From the NCBI RefSeq assembly GCF_004000865.1, contig NZ_BIMB01000032.1, forward strand, positions 1-64,000: a DNA stretch of 64,000 bases, read 5' to 3'. The translations under genes and the position numbers were made by a program. Positions 44,156-52,913 of this stretch are shown here, piece after piece (position 1 is the first letter of the stretch; every line of letters starts with the position of its first letter). A model generated the notes under the pieces. The model saw nothing but the letters and a program-made list of their open reading frames with translations, searched no databases and was not told the DNA's origin. The DNA comes from Paenibacillus elgii NBRC 100335. GTDB taxonomy: Bacteria; Bacillota; Bacilli; Paenibacillales; NBRC-103111.

Positions 44156-44743
44156 TTATCCCTTGCTCCGAAGCACGCTTTTGACCGCCTCTTGCCAGAT
44201 GTCCTCATAGTTGAATTTGAAGCCGATCATCATAAAGTTGCCGATGTTGTCAATCACCATCGTCAGCATATGCGCCTTGGCTGTAATTCGCTCGTCCGGA
44301 ACGACGCCAAGCTTCGCGCCGTGTGTCAGCAGCTCCTCGAACCCGCTGGCGAATCCTTCAGTCACCGCGTGGAACCGCTGCTCGTACTTCGGTTCGTTGC
44401 GGGAGCCCCGGATCAGGTATTCGTTCAGGATGCGGGGGAAGTATTCGTCCTGCCGCTGGTCTTCGATCATCCGGCAGCCGTCGGCCAGCAGCTTCGCTTC
44501 GAAGTTGTCTTTCGTATAGTCCTGAATGGAAAAGGATTTCGAAAAATCGATTTCCATCGCGATTTCATCGAAAAGAACGTCGATCAGCACATCTTTGGAA
44601 GGAAAATGATAGTAGATCGCGGGCTTGGAAACTCCTACTTCTTTGGCGATCATGGACAGGCTTGTTTTGTCAAACCCGTGCTCCGCAAAAAGCCGGTAGG
44701 CGGTTTCCAAAATTTTGGCGTAGGTTTCGTTGATAACAATCAC
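44156..44743 (-). CDS. TetR-family transcriptional regulator
   Basis: 195 residues, apparently from GTG 44743, although the GGAG just before it leaves almost no spacing, so a non-standard start a few codons later is possible. The N-terminal helix-turn-helix (about 8-55) reads ILETAYRLFAEHGFDKTSLS and VGVSKPAIYYHFPSKDVLI, the TetR signature. The helical ligand domain (60-195) is not assignable. It is 39 bases upstream of the lipoprotein/kinase/regulator set on the same strand and probably leads that operon. It is separated by a terminator from the ECF operon before it. Confidence 0.92.
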   Translation of the reverse strand: MIVINETYAKILETAYRLFAEHGFDKTSLSMIAKEVGVSKPAIYYHFPSKDVLIDVLFDEIAMEIDFSKSFSIQDYTKDNFEAKLLADGCRMIEDQRQDEYFPRILNEYLIRGSRNEPKYEQRFHAVTEGFASGFEELLTHGAKLGVVPDERITAKAHMLTMVIDNIGNFMMIGFKFNYEDIWQEAVKSVLRSKG

Positions 44744-44763
44744 TCCGTCAAACGTTTTGTTGT

Positions 44764-44792
44764 AAAATACCCCAAAAATTCCTAGTTACCAA
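44764..44792 (-). promoter_or_regulatory. Sigma-A promoter of the TetR operon
   Basis: On the minus strand -35 TTGGTA (44787-44792), 17-base spacer, -10 TATTTT (44764-44769), 20 bases before the TetR start. Confidence 0.5.
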
Positions 44793-44868
44793 ATACTTCT
44801 GCATCCTCGTGCTAAATCCCTCCTTTTCGCATGAGGGACATTCTGCCTGCCGTACAACAAAACAAACA

Positions 44869-44909
44869 AGCCCTCTTCGAGAAGCCGGGGAACCGGATCG
44901 AAGAGGGCT
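44869..44909 (-). terminator. Terminator of the ECF operon
   Basis: AGCCCTCTTCGA and TCGAAGAGGGCT form a perfect 12-bp stem. On the minus strand it is followed by TGTTTGTTTTG. Confidence 0.85.
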
Positions 44910-44932
44910 ATGGCAGCCGGATTCGGGCAAGC

Positions 44933-45724
44933 TTACCAGAGCAAAATCAGCGTCAAGTTCGACAGCGCAAAAGCGAACACGACGTAGTCGCGCAGGCGGA
45001 ACCGATATACACGGATCGGCGTCCGTCCGGTATCGCCTTGGTAGCAGCGGGACTCCATCGCGACGGCCAGATCTCTGGCGCGCAGGATGGAGAGCACGAA
45101 CAAGGGCAGCAGCATCGGCAGGACGCCCCGGAAGCGGGCGGCTACCCCTTTGCGGTGGAAGCCTCCGCCCCGGGCCGTCTGCGCTTTGCGGATTTTATCG
45201 AACTCGTCCAGCAGCAGCGGGAGGAAGCGAAGGGCGATGGAGAACATCATCACAGCCTCGTGCACCGGCACCTTCAGCTTCTTCAAGGGACTGAGCAGCA
45301 GTTCCAGCCCTTCTGCAAGCACAATCGGCGAAGTCGTTCGCACGAGTAGCGACAAGAGCAGCACGATCCCGGCGATCTGCTCGCACATAACGACGCCTTT
45401 CACGGCGCCTTCCGCCGAAAACGTGACAAAGCCGATCGTGATCCACGTATCCCCCGGAACGGGTGTGAGGAAGGCTTGGTAAATCATCGTAGACGTAAAA
45501 AACAGCAGCAGGGACAAAACAGTCAGCGCCAGCACGCGCCAAGAGAGCTTGGCAACGCCCCAGAGGACGATGAGCAGCGCGAGCTGGGCGCTTTTCAGGA
45601 GCAGGTGGTGGTTCAGCAGCAGACTGAGGCCGAACAACAGCACGGCGACGATCTTCATGCGCGGGTCCCAGCGCTCCAGCCACGAGTCTCTTTTTTGGTA
45701 GATCAAATCGCTTGATGTGGACAT
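44933..45724 (-). CDS. ecfT: ECF transporter transmembrane component EcfT
   Basis: 263 residues. Membrane helices fill the N-terminal 110 residues and the C-terminus. The two coupling-helix motifs of EcfT are visible as KAQTARGGGF and LAVAMESRCY (Ala-Arg-Gly type), which contact the two ATPases. It opens with DPRMKIVAVLLFGLSLL, the usual first helix. It is the last gene of the operon S-desulfidase-EcfA1-EcfA2-EcfT. Because the S component is encoded with its own energising module, this is a group I (dedicated) ECF transporter. Confidence 0.95.
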   Translation of the reverse strand: MSTSSDLIYQKRDSWLERWDPRMKIVAVLLFGLSLLLNHHLLLKSAQLALLIVLWGVAKLSWRVLALTVLSLLLFFTSTMIYQAFLTPVPGDTWITIGFVTFSAEGAVKGVVMCEQIAGIVLLLSLLVRTTSPIVLAEGLELLLSPLKKLKVPVHEAVMMFSIALRFLPLLLDEFDKIRKAQTARGGGFHRKGVAARFRGVLPMLLPLFVLSILRARDLAVAMESRCYQGDTGRTPIRVYRFRLRDYVVFAFALSNLTLILLW

Positions 45725-45738
45725 AGGTCAGGCGCTCC

Positions 45739-46623
45739 TTAGGAAAGGTAAACTGGATGGGATCGCTCCGCATACCTTCGCGCGATCCGTTGAGCGGTCT
45801 CTTCGACCGATTCGGGAAGGACCGGGCCGTCTCCAAGCATTCGGCGTACAGCCAGCGCCGGAGGCTCCTCCCAGTCGAAGTCCGCCAGAAGCTGCGGATC
45901 GGATAACAATCTCGCTGGATGCCCATCGGCCAGAAAGCGGCCATCCTTCAGCGCGATGAGACGGGAAGCGTGCTCCAAAATTTCGTCCAACTGGTGGCTG
46001 ACCCACAGAATTGTCATCCCGTTCTCCCGGTTCAAGCGGTGTAGCAGCTCGAATAGCGCTTGACGCGAAGACAGATCGAGACCGGCCGTCGGCTCGTCAA
46101 GAATAAGCACGTCCGGCTCCAGCACGATGACGCCGGCGATGGCGACACGCCGCTTCTCGCCTCCGCTCAGCTCGAACGGACTCCGGCTTGCGAACGCGTC
46201 ATAGTCAAGGCCGACCGCGGTCATTGCAGCCCGGACCTTGACCTCCTTCGCTTCGGGCGTCAGCCCGGCGTGCTGCAGGCCGAAGGCGATGTCCTCGAAC
46301 ACCGTTGCCGCAAACAGCTGATGCTCGGGATACTGAAAAATGTACCCGACCCGGTCGAACCGCTCCGGACGCTTGGCGGTATGCGGATTGACCCTGTCCA
46401 GCAGCAGTTCGCCCTCGGTCGGGGACAGAAACCCCTTGAGCAGCTGCGTGAACGTCGACTTCCCCGAGCCGGATTTGCCGGCAACGGCCAGCATCTCGCC
46501 CTTGTCGATCGCCAGCCCGATCTCTCGGAGCACCGCCGGGACCGAGGAGGAAGCCTCTTTTTTGCGCCGCCGTTTGCCATAGCCGCCATAGGCGAACGAC
46601 ACGTTCTTCAGCTCGATGCGCAT
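45739..46623 (-). CDS. ecfA2: ECF transporter ATPase EcfA2
   Basis: 294 residues from ATG 46623 (GGAGGAAGC upstream); longer starts run into EcfA1. Walker A GKSGSGKST, Q-loop IFQYPEHQLFAATVFED, signature LSGGEKRRVAIAG, Walker B VLILDEPTAGLD and WVSHQLDEI switch are complete. YPEHQLF after the Q loop is the form typical of EcfA2. A basic insert (GKRRRKKEASSS) separates the first strands. It overlaps EcfA1 by 16 bases and is followed after 14 bases by EcfT. Confidence 0.94.
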   Translation of the reverse strand: MRIELKNVSFAYGGYGKRRRKKEASSSVPAVLREIGLAIDKGEMLAVAGKSGSGKSTFTQLLKGFLSPTEGELLLDRVNPHTAKRPERFDRVGYIFQYPEHQLFAATVFEDIAFGLQHAGLTPEAKEVKVRAAMTAVGLDYDAFASRSPFELSGGEKRRVAIAGVIVLEPDVLILDEPTAGLDLSSRQALFELLHRLNRENGMTILWVSHQLDEILEHASRLIALKDGRFLADGHPARLLSDPQLLADFDWEEPPALAVRRMLGDGPVLPESVEETAQRIARRYAERSHPVYLS

Positions 46624-47432
46624 AGCAGCTTCCTCCATTCCTCGGGGCCGGGCGAGTCGGAAACGGGAACGCCCAGTTTACGCACCGCCAGCGCTAGTCT
46701 GCGCGGGTAAGGCAGCTCCAGCCCGCAGCCGGAGAGCAGCTCTTCCTGCGTCCACAGCTCCGCGGGCTTCCCGACGGCCTGAACGCCGCCTTGCCGGAAC
46801 AGCACCCAGCGATCTGCTTCGAACACTTCCTCCAGATGGTGGGTGATGTAGATCAGCGTAAACGGATGCTCGCGACGAACCTCGTGCAGCGTCTCCACGA
46901 ACTGCTTCCGGGAGACGGGGTCCAGCATCGAGGTCGCTTCGTCCAGAATCAGGCAGCGGGGGGCGAGCGCCAGCACGGAAGCCAGCGCCAGCTTCTGCTT
47001 CTCTCCGCCGGACAGCTGCGTCACGAGGCGGTCTTCGTCGGCGTCGAGCCGGACCGCGTTCAGCGCCCAGCGAATCCGGCGCTGCATGTCCTCTTGCGGC
47101 CAGCCGATGTTCGATAGCCCGAAAGCGATGTCCTCGCCTACCGTCAGGCCGACCTGCTGGTCTTCCGGGTTTTGAAATACGATTTGGACGCGCCTGCGGA
47201 TGGAAGGGACCGCTTGAGGGTCGGCAGTATTGTCGCCCTCGACAAGGATCGAGCCTTCCGTCGGCAGCTCGATGCCGTTCAGCAGCCTCGTTAGCGACGA
47301 TTTGCCGGAGCCGTTCGGGCCGAGGAAGGCGACGAATTCGCCGGGCTCAAGCTCCAGGCTGACATCGCGAAGCGCCCAAACCGGCGGTTCGCCGCCGGTA
47401 TAAGAAAACGATACGTTTCGAATTGAGATCAT
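46608..47432 (-). CDS. ecfA1: ECF transporter ATPase EcfA1
   Basis: 274 residues. Walker A GPNGSGKSS, Q-loop VFQNPEDQQVGLTVGEDIAFG, signature LSGGEKQKLALAS, Walker B CLILDEATSMLD and THHLEEV switch are complete. NPEDQ after the Q loop is the EcfA1 form. It lies 9 bases after the desulfidase gene. It would pair with EcfA2 as a heterodimer on EcfT. Confidence 0.94.
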   Translation of the reverse strand: MISIRNVSFSYTGGEPPVWALRDVSLELEPGEFVAFLGPNGSGKSSLTRLLNGIELPTEGSILVEGDNTADPQAVPSIRRRVQIVFQNPEDQQVGLTVGEDIAFGLSNIGWPQEDMQRRIRWALNAVRLDADEDRLVTQLSGGEKQKLALASVLALAPRCLILDEATSMLDPVSRKQFVETLHEVRREHPFTLIYITHHLEEVFEADRWVLFRQGGVQAVGKPAELWTQEELLSGCGLELPYPRRLALAVRKLGVPVSDSPGPEEWRKLLCASS

Positions 47433-47441
47433 AAGTCGTAG

Positions 47442-47936
47442 TCACTGCCTTTCCGAAGTGGCGACCGGGCCGTAGACGCTTTTCTCGTCGGCGGGATCGA
47501 ACAAGCCGTCCTCCGTATTCGGAATTTGCCAGAAGAAATCGATATGCACGCCTTTTTCCGCCGCCAGCGCCAAAAAATCCTGCATGAAGACGCCTTTGCC
47601 CGGATCGCAGGAGGGGCTTCCGCTAATGCCGAGCCCGCCTGCAATCGTGTAGCCGTGATCCTGATACACCTTCAACTGCTCGACGAACGGCAGCAGAATG
47701 TTCCGGTTGTGGGCGTGAAACTCCGGCGTGTCGTACTCCTCCACCGTCATCGGGGGCCGCTCCGGCCCGAGAAACGTGAACTCGGGGCAGGGCAGCTGCA
47801 CGATGCCGTATCCTTGTTCATTCGCCCAATCGACCGCCGATTTCATCACGCCCGGACTCCGGGCTTCCTCGGCGACGACGGCGTTCTGGTTCAGCACGCA
47901 ATGGGATGCGACGATGATTTTTTTACTGCGCTGCAT
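47442..47936 (-). CDS. TudS-related putative desulfidase (CD3072-like)
   Basis: 164 residues. Three cysteine-bearing motifs are in place for a Fe-S cluster: SHCVLNQNA near the start, QLPCPEF in the middle and SGSPSCD later. This pattern is that of DUF523/TudS thiouracil desulfidases and the related C. difficile CD3072 group. TudS uses a [4Fe-4S] cluster to take sulfur from thiolated nucleobases. The gene lies inside an ECF transporter operon, overlapping the S component by 14 bases and 9 bases before EcfA1. This close coupling suggests that the transporter imports a sulfur-bearing compound that the enzyme then desulfurises. Family call from motif memory; substrate is inference. Confidence 0.78.
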   Translation of the reverse strand: MQRSKKIIVASHCVLNQNAVVAEEARSPGVMKSAVDWANEQGYGIVQLPCPEFTFLGPERPPMTVEEYDTPEFHAHNRNILLPFVEQLKVYQDHGYTIAGGLGISGSPSCDPGKGVFMQDFLALAAEKGVHIDFFWQIPNTEDGLFDPADEKSVYGPVATSERQ

Positions 47937-48510
47937 GGGGAGCCCCCTTCGTTCCGCGTTTGGCCGGCCGCTTGAGGAGCGACTGCGGAATGCCTTGGAT
48001 CACGTAGTAGACGAGCAGGGCTGACAAGATTTTATCAATTAAATTTTCAGCCAGACGGGGGAGAAACGCCGATGCGAACAAGCTGCTGCCGGCTTGCTTC
48101 AGCCACAGTACCGCAATATCCTGTACGCCGCCCGTCAATCCGCCGAATACGCCGATCGCGATGACCGTTCCGATGGTGGGGCAGACGATGCCGAGCAGGA
48201 AGCCGGAGACAAGCGCCGACCGCAGCGTATATCCGAATTTTCGCGCGGTATAGCCGACGATCAGCCCGACGGTGGCGTTCACAAGCGCAAAAGGAATCGA
48301 CGAATAGCCGGATGTCACGCCCAAGACCAGGTTGGTCAGAATGCCGACCAGCGCGCCCCAGAACGGGCCGTAGACGGCGGCGATAAAGATCGTGCCGATG
48401 ACGTCTAGGAACAGGAACGGAATTTTCAGGCTTCCGACGACCGTTCCCGCAATGACATTGATCGCCACGGCCAAAGCGCCGAGCGTGATGATTAACGTTT
48501 TTTGATTCAT
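47923..48510 (-). CDS. ECF transporter substrate-binding (S) component, CD3073-like
   Basis: 195 residues from ATG 48510, with TTGGAGGTCG upstream; the longer reading from 48564 is unlikely. About six hydrophobic helices, opening TLIITLGALAVAINVIAGTV and containing IPFLFLDVIGTIFIAAVYGP and LVLGVTSGYSSIPFALVNAT, as in ECF S components of the C. difficile CD3073 kind. The C-terminal tail is basic. The S component gives specificity: it binds the small molecule in the membrane and is turned by EcfT and the ATPases. Its substrate is not known; the desulfidase encoded behind it points to a thio compound. A strong promoter and a likely operator lie upstream. Confidence 0.85.
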   Translation of the reverse strand: MNQKTLIITLGALAVAINVIAGTVVGSLKIPFLFLDVIGTIFIAAVYGPFWGALVGILTNLVLGVTSGYSSIPFALVNATVGLIVGYTARKFGYTLRSALVSGFLLGIVCPTIGTVIAIGVFGGLTGGVQDIAVLWLKQAGSSLFASAFLPRLAENLIDKILSALLVYYVIQGIPQSLLKRPAKRGTKGAPHAAQ

Positions 48511-48710
48511 GCCGAACGACCTCCAAGGATTCATAAAATAAATACCGGACTTTCTTCGATCCATCTTCGATCAGAAGGTCTTGCTTTATTCAAAGAATCC
48601 GATTCCCCCTTTGTACATAACGAGAAACGCATGGGAGCGCAGGTTTGAAGCGAAATGAACTTCCGGCTGCGGCTCTGACGCAGATTCTACAGACGAGTCG
48701 AACAACTTAA
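48511..48710 (-). other. Untranslated leader of the ECF operon, about 200 bases
   Basis: From the promoter to the S-component start there is about 220 bases of leader with no open frame. I looked for TPP, FMN, cobalamin, preQ1 and purine riboswitch cores and see none. A repeated GATCGAAGA / GATCGAAGAAAG motif (minus strand) is the only visible structure. Confidence 0.4.
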
Positions 48711-48736
48711 AACCAAGTAAATTCATCTACTTAGTT
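48711..48736. promoter_or_regulatory. Probable operator of the ECF operon
   Basis: AACCAAGTA (48711-48719) and TACTTAGTT (48728-48736) form an inverted repeat with one mismatch and an 8-base spacer. It begins 7 bases past the -10 box, where a repressor would block transcription. Confidence 0.6.
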
Positions 48737-48743
48737 TAGTATC

Positions 48744-48771
48744 ATTGTAGTGCTTTTCGTTCGGTTGTCAA
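48744..48771 (-). promoter_or_regulatory. Sigma-A promoter of the ECF operon
   Basis: On the minus strand a perfect -35 TTGACA (48766-48771), 16-base spacer, -10 TACAAT (48744-48749). Confidence 0.8.
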
Positions 48772-48958
48772 TGATGATAATTGGATGCAGTTGAAGAAAG
48801 TGGGACTTTGACTTTGCCTGCTTCCCGGGGCCGTTATTATCTATATTCCGCCGGCGGACAATTATCCTAAACGAAACCTTCCCTTGACCGACCCGGCTTC
48901 CAAAGATAACCTATTCAAGTACCTTTTTTATTTATTTTCCGTGACCAAGGAGTACTCT

Positions 48959-50257
48959 ATGAGATTTCGGGATTTCCATCCAAACGTTAAACTTCGTATT
49001 ATAATGAGCTTTTTGACCGGGGCGCTCGGCAGTATGGTCGTTCCGTTCATGTCCGTTTATTTTGCCAAAACGCTCGGGGCGACGGCCGCAGGTTTCGTGG
49101 CGATTTTCAATATCATGGTGGGGCTCGTCTTCGCCATGCTGGGCGGCTATTATGCGGACCGGGTCGGACGCAAGCGCATGATGCTGATCTCCGAAGCGGC
49201 AATCGCCGCGGCTTATTTGGTCATGGCTGCCGTCAACTCGCCCTGGTGCCAATCGCCGGTCGCGACGCTCGTCATGACGGTTGTCGTCAGCGCGAGCTGG
49301 GGGCTGCACAAGCCCGCCATCGAGGCGATGCTGATCGATGTGACGGAGCCGCATGCTCGCCAAGCAATGTACCGGATTTCGTATTGGACCAACAACCTGT
49401 CTGTTGCTGCGGCCGGAATGATCGGAGCGGTTCTGTTCGCCGATTACTTGTTCGAGCTGTTCCTCGCTGTTGGGCTCATGACGTTTGTTTCCTTCGCCGT
49501 CACCTGGGTCTTTATCACCGAAGCATGGAAACGGCCCGAAGGCGGCCCAACCGGGGCGGCGGAGCCGAAGAAAGGCAAGCTATGGGCTAACTACCGGCAG
49601 GTGCTGCGCGATAAAGTGTTTATGGTGTATGTCGGAGCCTTTGTGCTTCTCTACTCCGTGGAGATTAATCTGGTCGACTATATTGCGATTCGTCTGGAGA
49701 AAGAAATGCGGTTGACGCCGTGGCTGCCATGGACGGACTGGCAGATTGACGGCATGGAAATGCTGGGGGTGCTGCGGACCGAGAATACGCTGCTTGTCGT
49801 TCTATTGTCGCTTATGATCGCGTCGCTGATCAGGCACCGCTCGGATTCGCGGATCATGTACGCGGGGCTCGTGCTCAGCATCGCCGGATACAGCTTTCTC
49901 GCGTACAGCAACCAGCCGGTGCTGCTCGTGCTGATGATGTTCGTCGCGACGGTCGGCGAGCTGATTTACGTTCCGCTCAGCCAGGCGCTTCTGGTGAACA
50001 TCGTACCGGATCACGCGCGCAGCTCTTATATGGCGATTAACGGCATGGCATTCCGGGGAGGCATGATCCTGGGCGGAGTGAACATCATACTCGGAGGCGT
50101 GCTGCCGGGCTGGGGGATGGCAGTCGTAATTTTCATGACCGGGGTGGCAGGGCTGCTGATGCTCCGTTCCGTGATGCCGGTGCTGAATCAAGGGAGCACC
50201 TCATCGAAGGACAATAGCTCTGGTAACGGCCGCGGTACCGTACACCTGTCGAACTGA
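48959..50257 (+). CDS. MFS exporter of the MdtH/YfkF-like type
   Basis: 432 residues from ATG 48959, chosen because CAAGGAG precedes it; an upstream in-frame start at 48884 has no good RBS. About 12 helices. The loop after helix 2 reads LGGYYADRVGRKRMML, a clean motif A (GxxxDRxGRR), typical of proton-driven exporters. VVVSASWGLHKPAIEAMLID follows as helix 4. It ends in a Ser/Asn-rich tail. It is encoded alone between the ECF operon and a membrane AraC regulator, and no linked function is visible. Confidence 0.9.
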   Translation: MRFRDFHPNVKLRIIMSFLTGALGSMVVPFMSVYFAKTLGATAAGFVAIFNIMVGLVFAMLGGYYADRVGRKRMMLISEAAIAAAYLVMAAVNSPWCQSPVATLVMTVVVSASWGLHKPAIEAMLIDVTEPHARQAMYRISYWTNNLSVAAAGMIGAVLFADYLFELFLAVGLMTFVSFAVTWVFITEAWKRPEGGPTGAAEPKKGKLWANYRQVLRDKVFMVYVGAFVLLYSVEINLVDYIAIRLEKEMRLTPWLPWTDWQIDGMEMLGVLRTENTLLVVLLSLMIASLIRHRSDSRIMYAGLVLSIAGYSFLAYSNQPVLLVLMMFVATVGELIYVPLSQALLVNIVPDHARSSYMAINGMAFRGGMILGGVNIILGGVLPGWGMAVVIFMTGVAGLLMLRSVMPVLNQGSTSSKDNSSGNGRGTVHLSN

Positions 50258-50481
50258 TTATGATTCAAGCGCCGGCTGCATATCCTGTTGAGGGAAAGCC
50301 GCTCGGATCCCCGGCCGCGCAGGGCATGTTTACAATTGGAAAAAATAGATGCCAAGTGCCAATTTATAGTCTAGAATATAGGGTGAGAAAAAGCCGCTCA
50401 CCCGCGATCGTTTAATGAACCTCCGGGAGCATTGCTTGAGGCGCGGCGAATCACGACCAAGAATTCGTCCCGGAGGGGATT

Positions 50482-52731
50482 ATGAAAAAAACATGGTTTT
50501 ACCGCTTGTTGTTCTCCTATTTTCCGATCTTTTTCAGCTTGACTTCCGTTTTAATTCTGCTCGCCTTTTTGTTCGTTAGCGACCTCTCCCGAAAAGAAAC
50601 GATGAACGCAAACCAGATGTACGTGAGGCATGTGATCCAGATGATCGACCACTCGCTGCGCGAAACGGACGGCATGCTGATCCATGAAATCGAGACGAAC
50701 GACAAGCTCCGCACGTTTTTTCAAAGGAACGCCGGTTCGCAAAATTATTTCTCCACATATGAGGTTTCCAAAAAAATAAACGAGCTCGTCACGTTTAACA
50801 CCTTTATCGACTCCGTCTATTTGTACCGTTTCTCGGACGGCATGGTAATCAGTCCCGCCGTGTTCGTTCCGCTCGAAAAATTCGGAGACCGTACCTTCCT
50901 GACCGGGCATCTGGATTCGCGCATCCCCTATACGTTATCCGAGCGAAGAATCTATTCGGACGCCCTCGATCCGGAGAATCGGCCGCCCGCGTCGGTCGTT
51001 TCCATCGTAAGAAGATATCCGCTGCTGACCGGGGAGCAGGGAGTCGTCGTCATTAACATCGCCGTGCGGGAAATTCAAAAAATGCTTGCCAGCATGTCGA
51101 GCTCCCAAGTCAGCTTTGTGGAAATTAAAGACCGGAACGGCAATCTCATCACCGATCCGCTTCCTGAGAATAAAGGCAAGGAAGGAACTGTACTGTCGCG
51201 CTTCGTATCCGATTATACGGGATGGTCGTACGAAGGCGGGGTATATGATAACCACTTGTTCCGCTACGCTTCGGTCTTCTCCTATCTTTGGATTGTTTCG
51301 GGCTTCGTCGTTGTGGCGGCAGGTACCATCTGGATGGCTTACGTGACAAGGCGGAATTACAAGCCGATCGAATCGATCATCTCGCGGATCAACGTGTATT
51401 CCATGCACAAGAGCAGCAAATTGACGAGGAAAGCGAAGGACGAGTTCAATTTTATCGAGCAGGCGCTGGATAATTTGATCGAGCAGTCGAATACGTACCA
51501 GAAGCTGCACGAAGAGGACGTGATTTACCGGCGGCGGCATTTTTTCCTGCAGCTGCTGGAAGGCCGGCGGCCTGCGAACCCGCGGGATTGGGCGACGGAG
51601 CTGGAGCTGTTCTGGACACGATCCCCTGGGGAAAGCATCGGTCTGGCCGTATTTGAAATTGACAAATATTCCGCGATGAAGGAACGATATTCCGTACGGG
51701 ACCAATACTTATTGAAGTTCGTCCTGAACAGCGTGGTCAAAGAAATTGCCGAGCCGCTGCCGGTAACGGTATGGCCGGAGTGGACGGCAGATCACCGGCT
51801 GACGGTGCTGTTTCAAATGGTGGACGCGCAGAACGGAGACGAACAGTTTATCGCATCGCTCGCCGAAAGCGTGAGGGCATGGGTGGAAAAAAATCTGGAC
51901 TACACCGTCACCGTCGGCGTCGGGCCGTGCATGGCGCAGGTGGACGATATTCCGCATTCGTATGCCGGTGCTTTGGCGGCACTGGCCTACAAATCGAGCC
52001 TTGGCTTGAACCTTGTCATTCCGCACAATGAAAGGGGATTGAAGCTGCAGGGAGAGCCGTACCGTCATTTGCAGCTGATCCGCTCTCTGGCGCAAGCTTT
52101 CCGGGCCGGGGGAGAGGACTGGCGTTCGATCTACAGCCAGATTTTTTCGGAGGTCAAGGATGCGCTCTTCTCCCGGGAAGAGCATGTCAATCTGATGAAT
52201 TACTTCATCTACCATTTGTATCGCGAGATGATGGAGTTTCCGCCGAATGTCCGGGAGATCTGGAAGACGGAGACGCTGCCTCGGCTCAACCAAGTGCTGC
52301 ATACGTTCGATCTGGTCGATGAGGTGGAGACCCAATTTCTCGATATCTTAACGGATACCGAAAAGAAAATCCGGCTTCTTCAGGAGAGCCGCAGCAAATA
52401 TACCGTTATTCGGGAAGTGAGAAGCTATATCGAGCGGGAATATGCCAACCCGGATCTGTCCCTTAATCTGCTCTGCGAGGAATTCGGCTTGAACGGCAAA
52501 TATTTAAGCCGTCTGTTCAAGGAGGCATTCGGGGTAAAACTGGTGGATTACTTGGTCGGCGTCAAGGTCGAAAAAAGCAAAGAGCTGCTGGAAAATACGC
52601 AGCTGTCTTTGCAGCAAATTTCCGGTGCGGTCGGATACCTGCACGTCATCTCGTTTATCCGCGCGTTCAAAAAAGTAGAGGGCACCACCCCCGGCGAATA
52701 CAGGAAAAAACACGGAAAAAGCCTTTCGTGA
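50482..52731 (+). CDS. Membrane-anchored AraC-family regulator with extracellular sensor domain
   Basis: 749 residues, with CGGAGGGGATT before ATG. A membrane helix (about 10-32, YFPIFFSLTSVLILLAFLFV) and a second (about 268-290) enclose an extracellular Cache-like domain of about 235 residues. After a HAMP-like stretch and a long cytoplasmic region comes the AraC DNA-binding domain (about 640-747), with LCEEFGLNGKYLSRLFKEAF and SGAVGYLHVISFIRAFKKVE, ending TPGEYRKKHG. No kinase or receiver domain is present, so one protein joins the outside signal to DNA binding. It lies 182 bases upstream of a binding-protein/permease operon, which is its likely target. Such regulators are frequent beside sugar importers in Paenibacillaceae. 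Confidence 0.94.
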   Translation: MKKTWFYRLLFSYFPIFFSLTSVLILLAFLFVSDLSRKETMNANQMYVRHVIQMIDHSLRETDGMLIHEIETNDKLRTFFQRNAGSQNYFSTYEVSKKINELVTFNTFIDSVYLYRFSDGMVISPAVFVPLEKFGDRTFLTGHLDSRIPYTLSERRIYSDALDPENRPPASVVSIVRRYPLLTGEQGVVVINIAVREIQKMLASMSSSQVSFVEIKDRNGNLITDPLPENKGKEGTVLSRFVSDYTGWSYEGGVYDNHLFRYASVFSYLWIVSGFVVVAAGTIWMAYVTRRNYKPIESIISRINVYSMHKSSKLTRKAKDEFNFIEQALDNLIEQSNTYQKLHEEDVIYRRRHFFLQLLEGRRPANPRDWATELELFWTRSPGESIGLAVFEIDKYSAMKERYSVRDQYLLKFVLNSVVKEIAEPLPVTVWPEWTADHRLTVLFQMVDAQNGDEQFIASLAESVRAWVEKNLDYTVTVGVGPCMAQVDDIPHSYAGALAALAYKSSLGLNLVIPHNERGLKLQGEPYRHLQLIRSLAQAFRAGGEDWRSIYSQIFSEVKDALFSREEHVNLMNYFIYHLYREMMEFPPNVREIWKTETLPRLNQVLHTFDLVDEVETQFLDILTDTEKKIRLLQESRSKYTVIREVRSYIEREYANPDLSLNLLCEEFGLNGKYLSRLFKEAFGVKLVDYLVGVKVEKSKELLENTQLSLQQISGAVGYLHVISFIRAFKKVEGTTPGEYRKKHGKSLS

Positions 52732-52747
52732 CGGAAGGCTTTTTCCG
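52713..52747 (+). terminator. Terminator overlapping the AraC stop codon
   Basis: CGGAAAAAGCCTTTC and GGAAGGCTTTTTCCG pair around GTGAC. The first arm lies in the last codons of the gene. T residues are part of the second arm. Confidence 0.7.
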
Positions 52748-52913
52748 TTTGGCATATGGTGCGAAATAGGCTTATCGCTCCTTTTTCCTTTAGGCTAACG
52801 GGGTGAATCTTGTAGATTGATTTTCCAGTTCGGATAGCGCTACATTGAGCATACATTCCCCGCGGCTTCACCCGGAGGAATACAAGTACATTAGGCGGAG
52901 AGGAAGTCGATCG

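Noticed and set aside
48511..48710. A riboswitch in the ECF operon leader
   Set aside because: No conserved core of TPP, FMN, cobalamin, preQ1, folate or purine switches could be found, and no terminator or sequestering stem is visible near the RBS.
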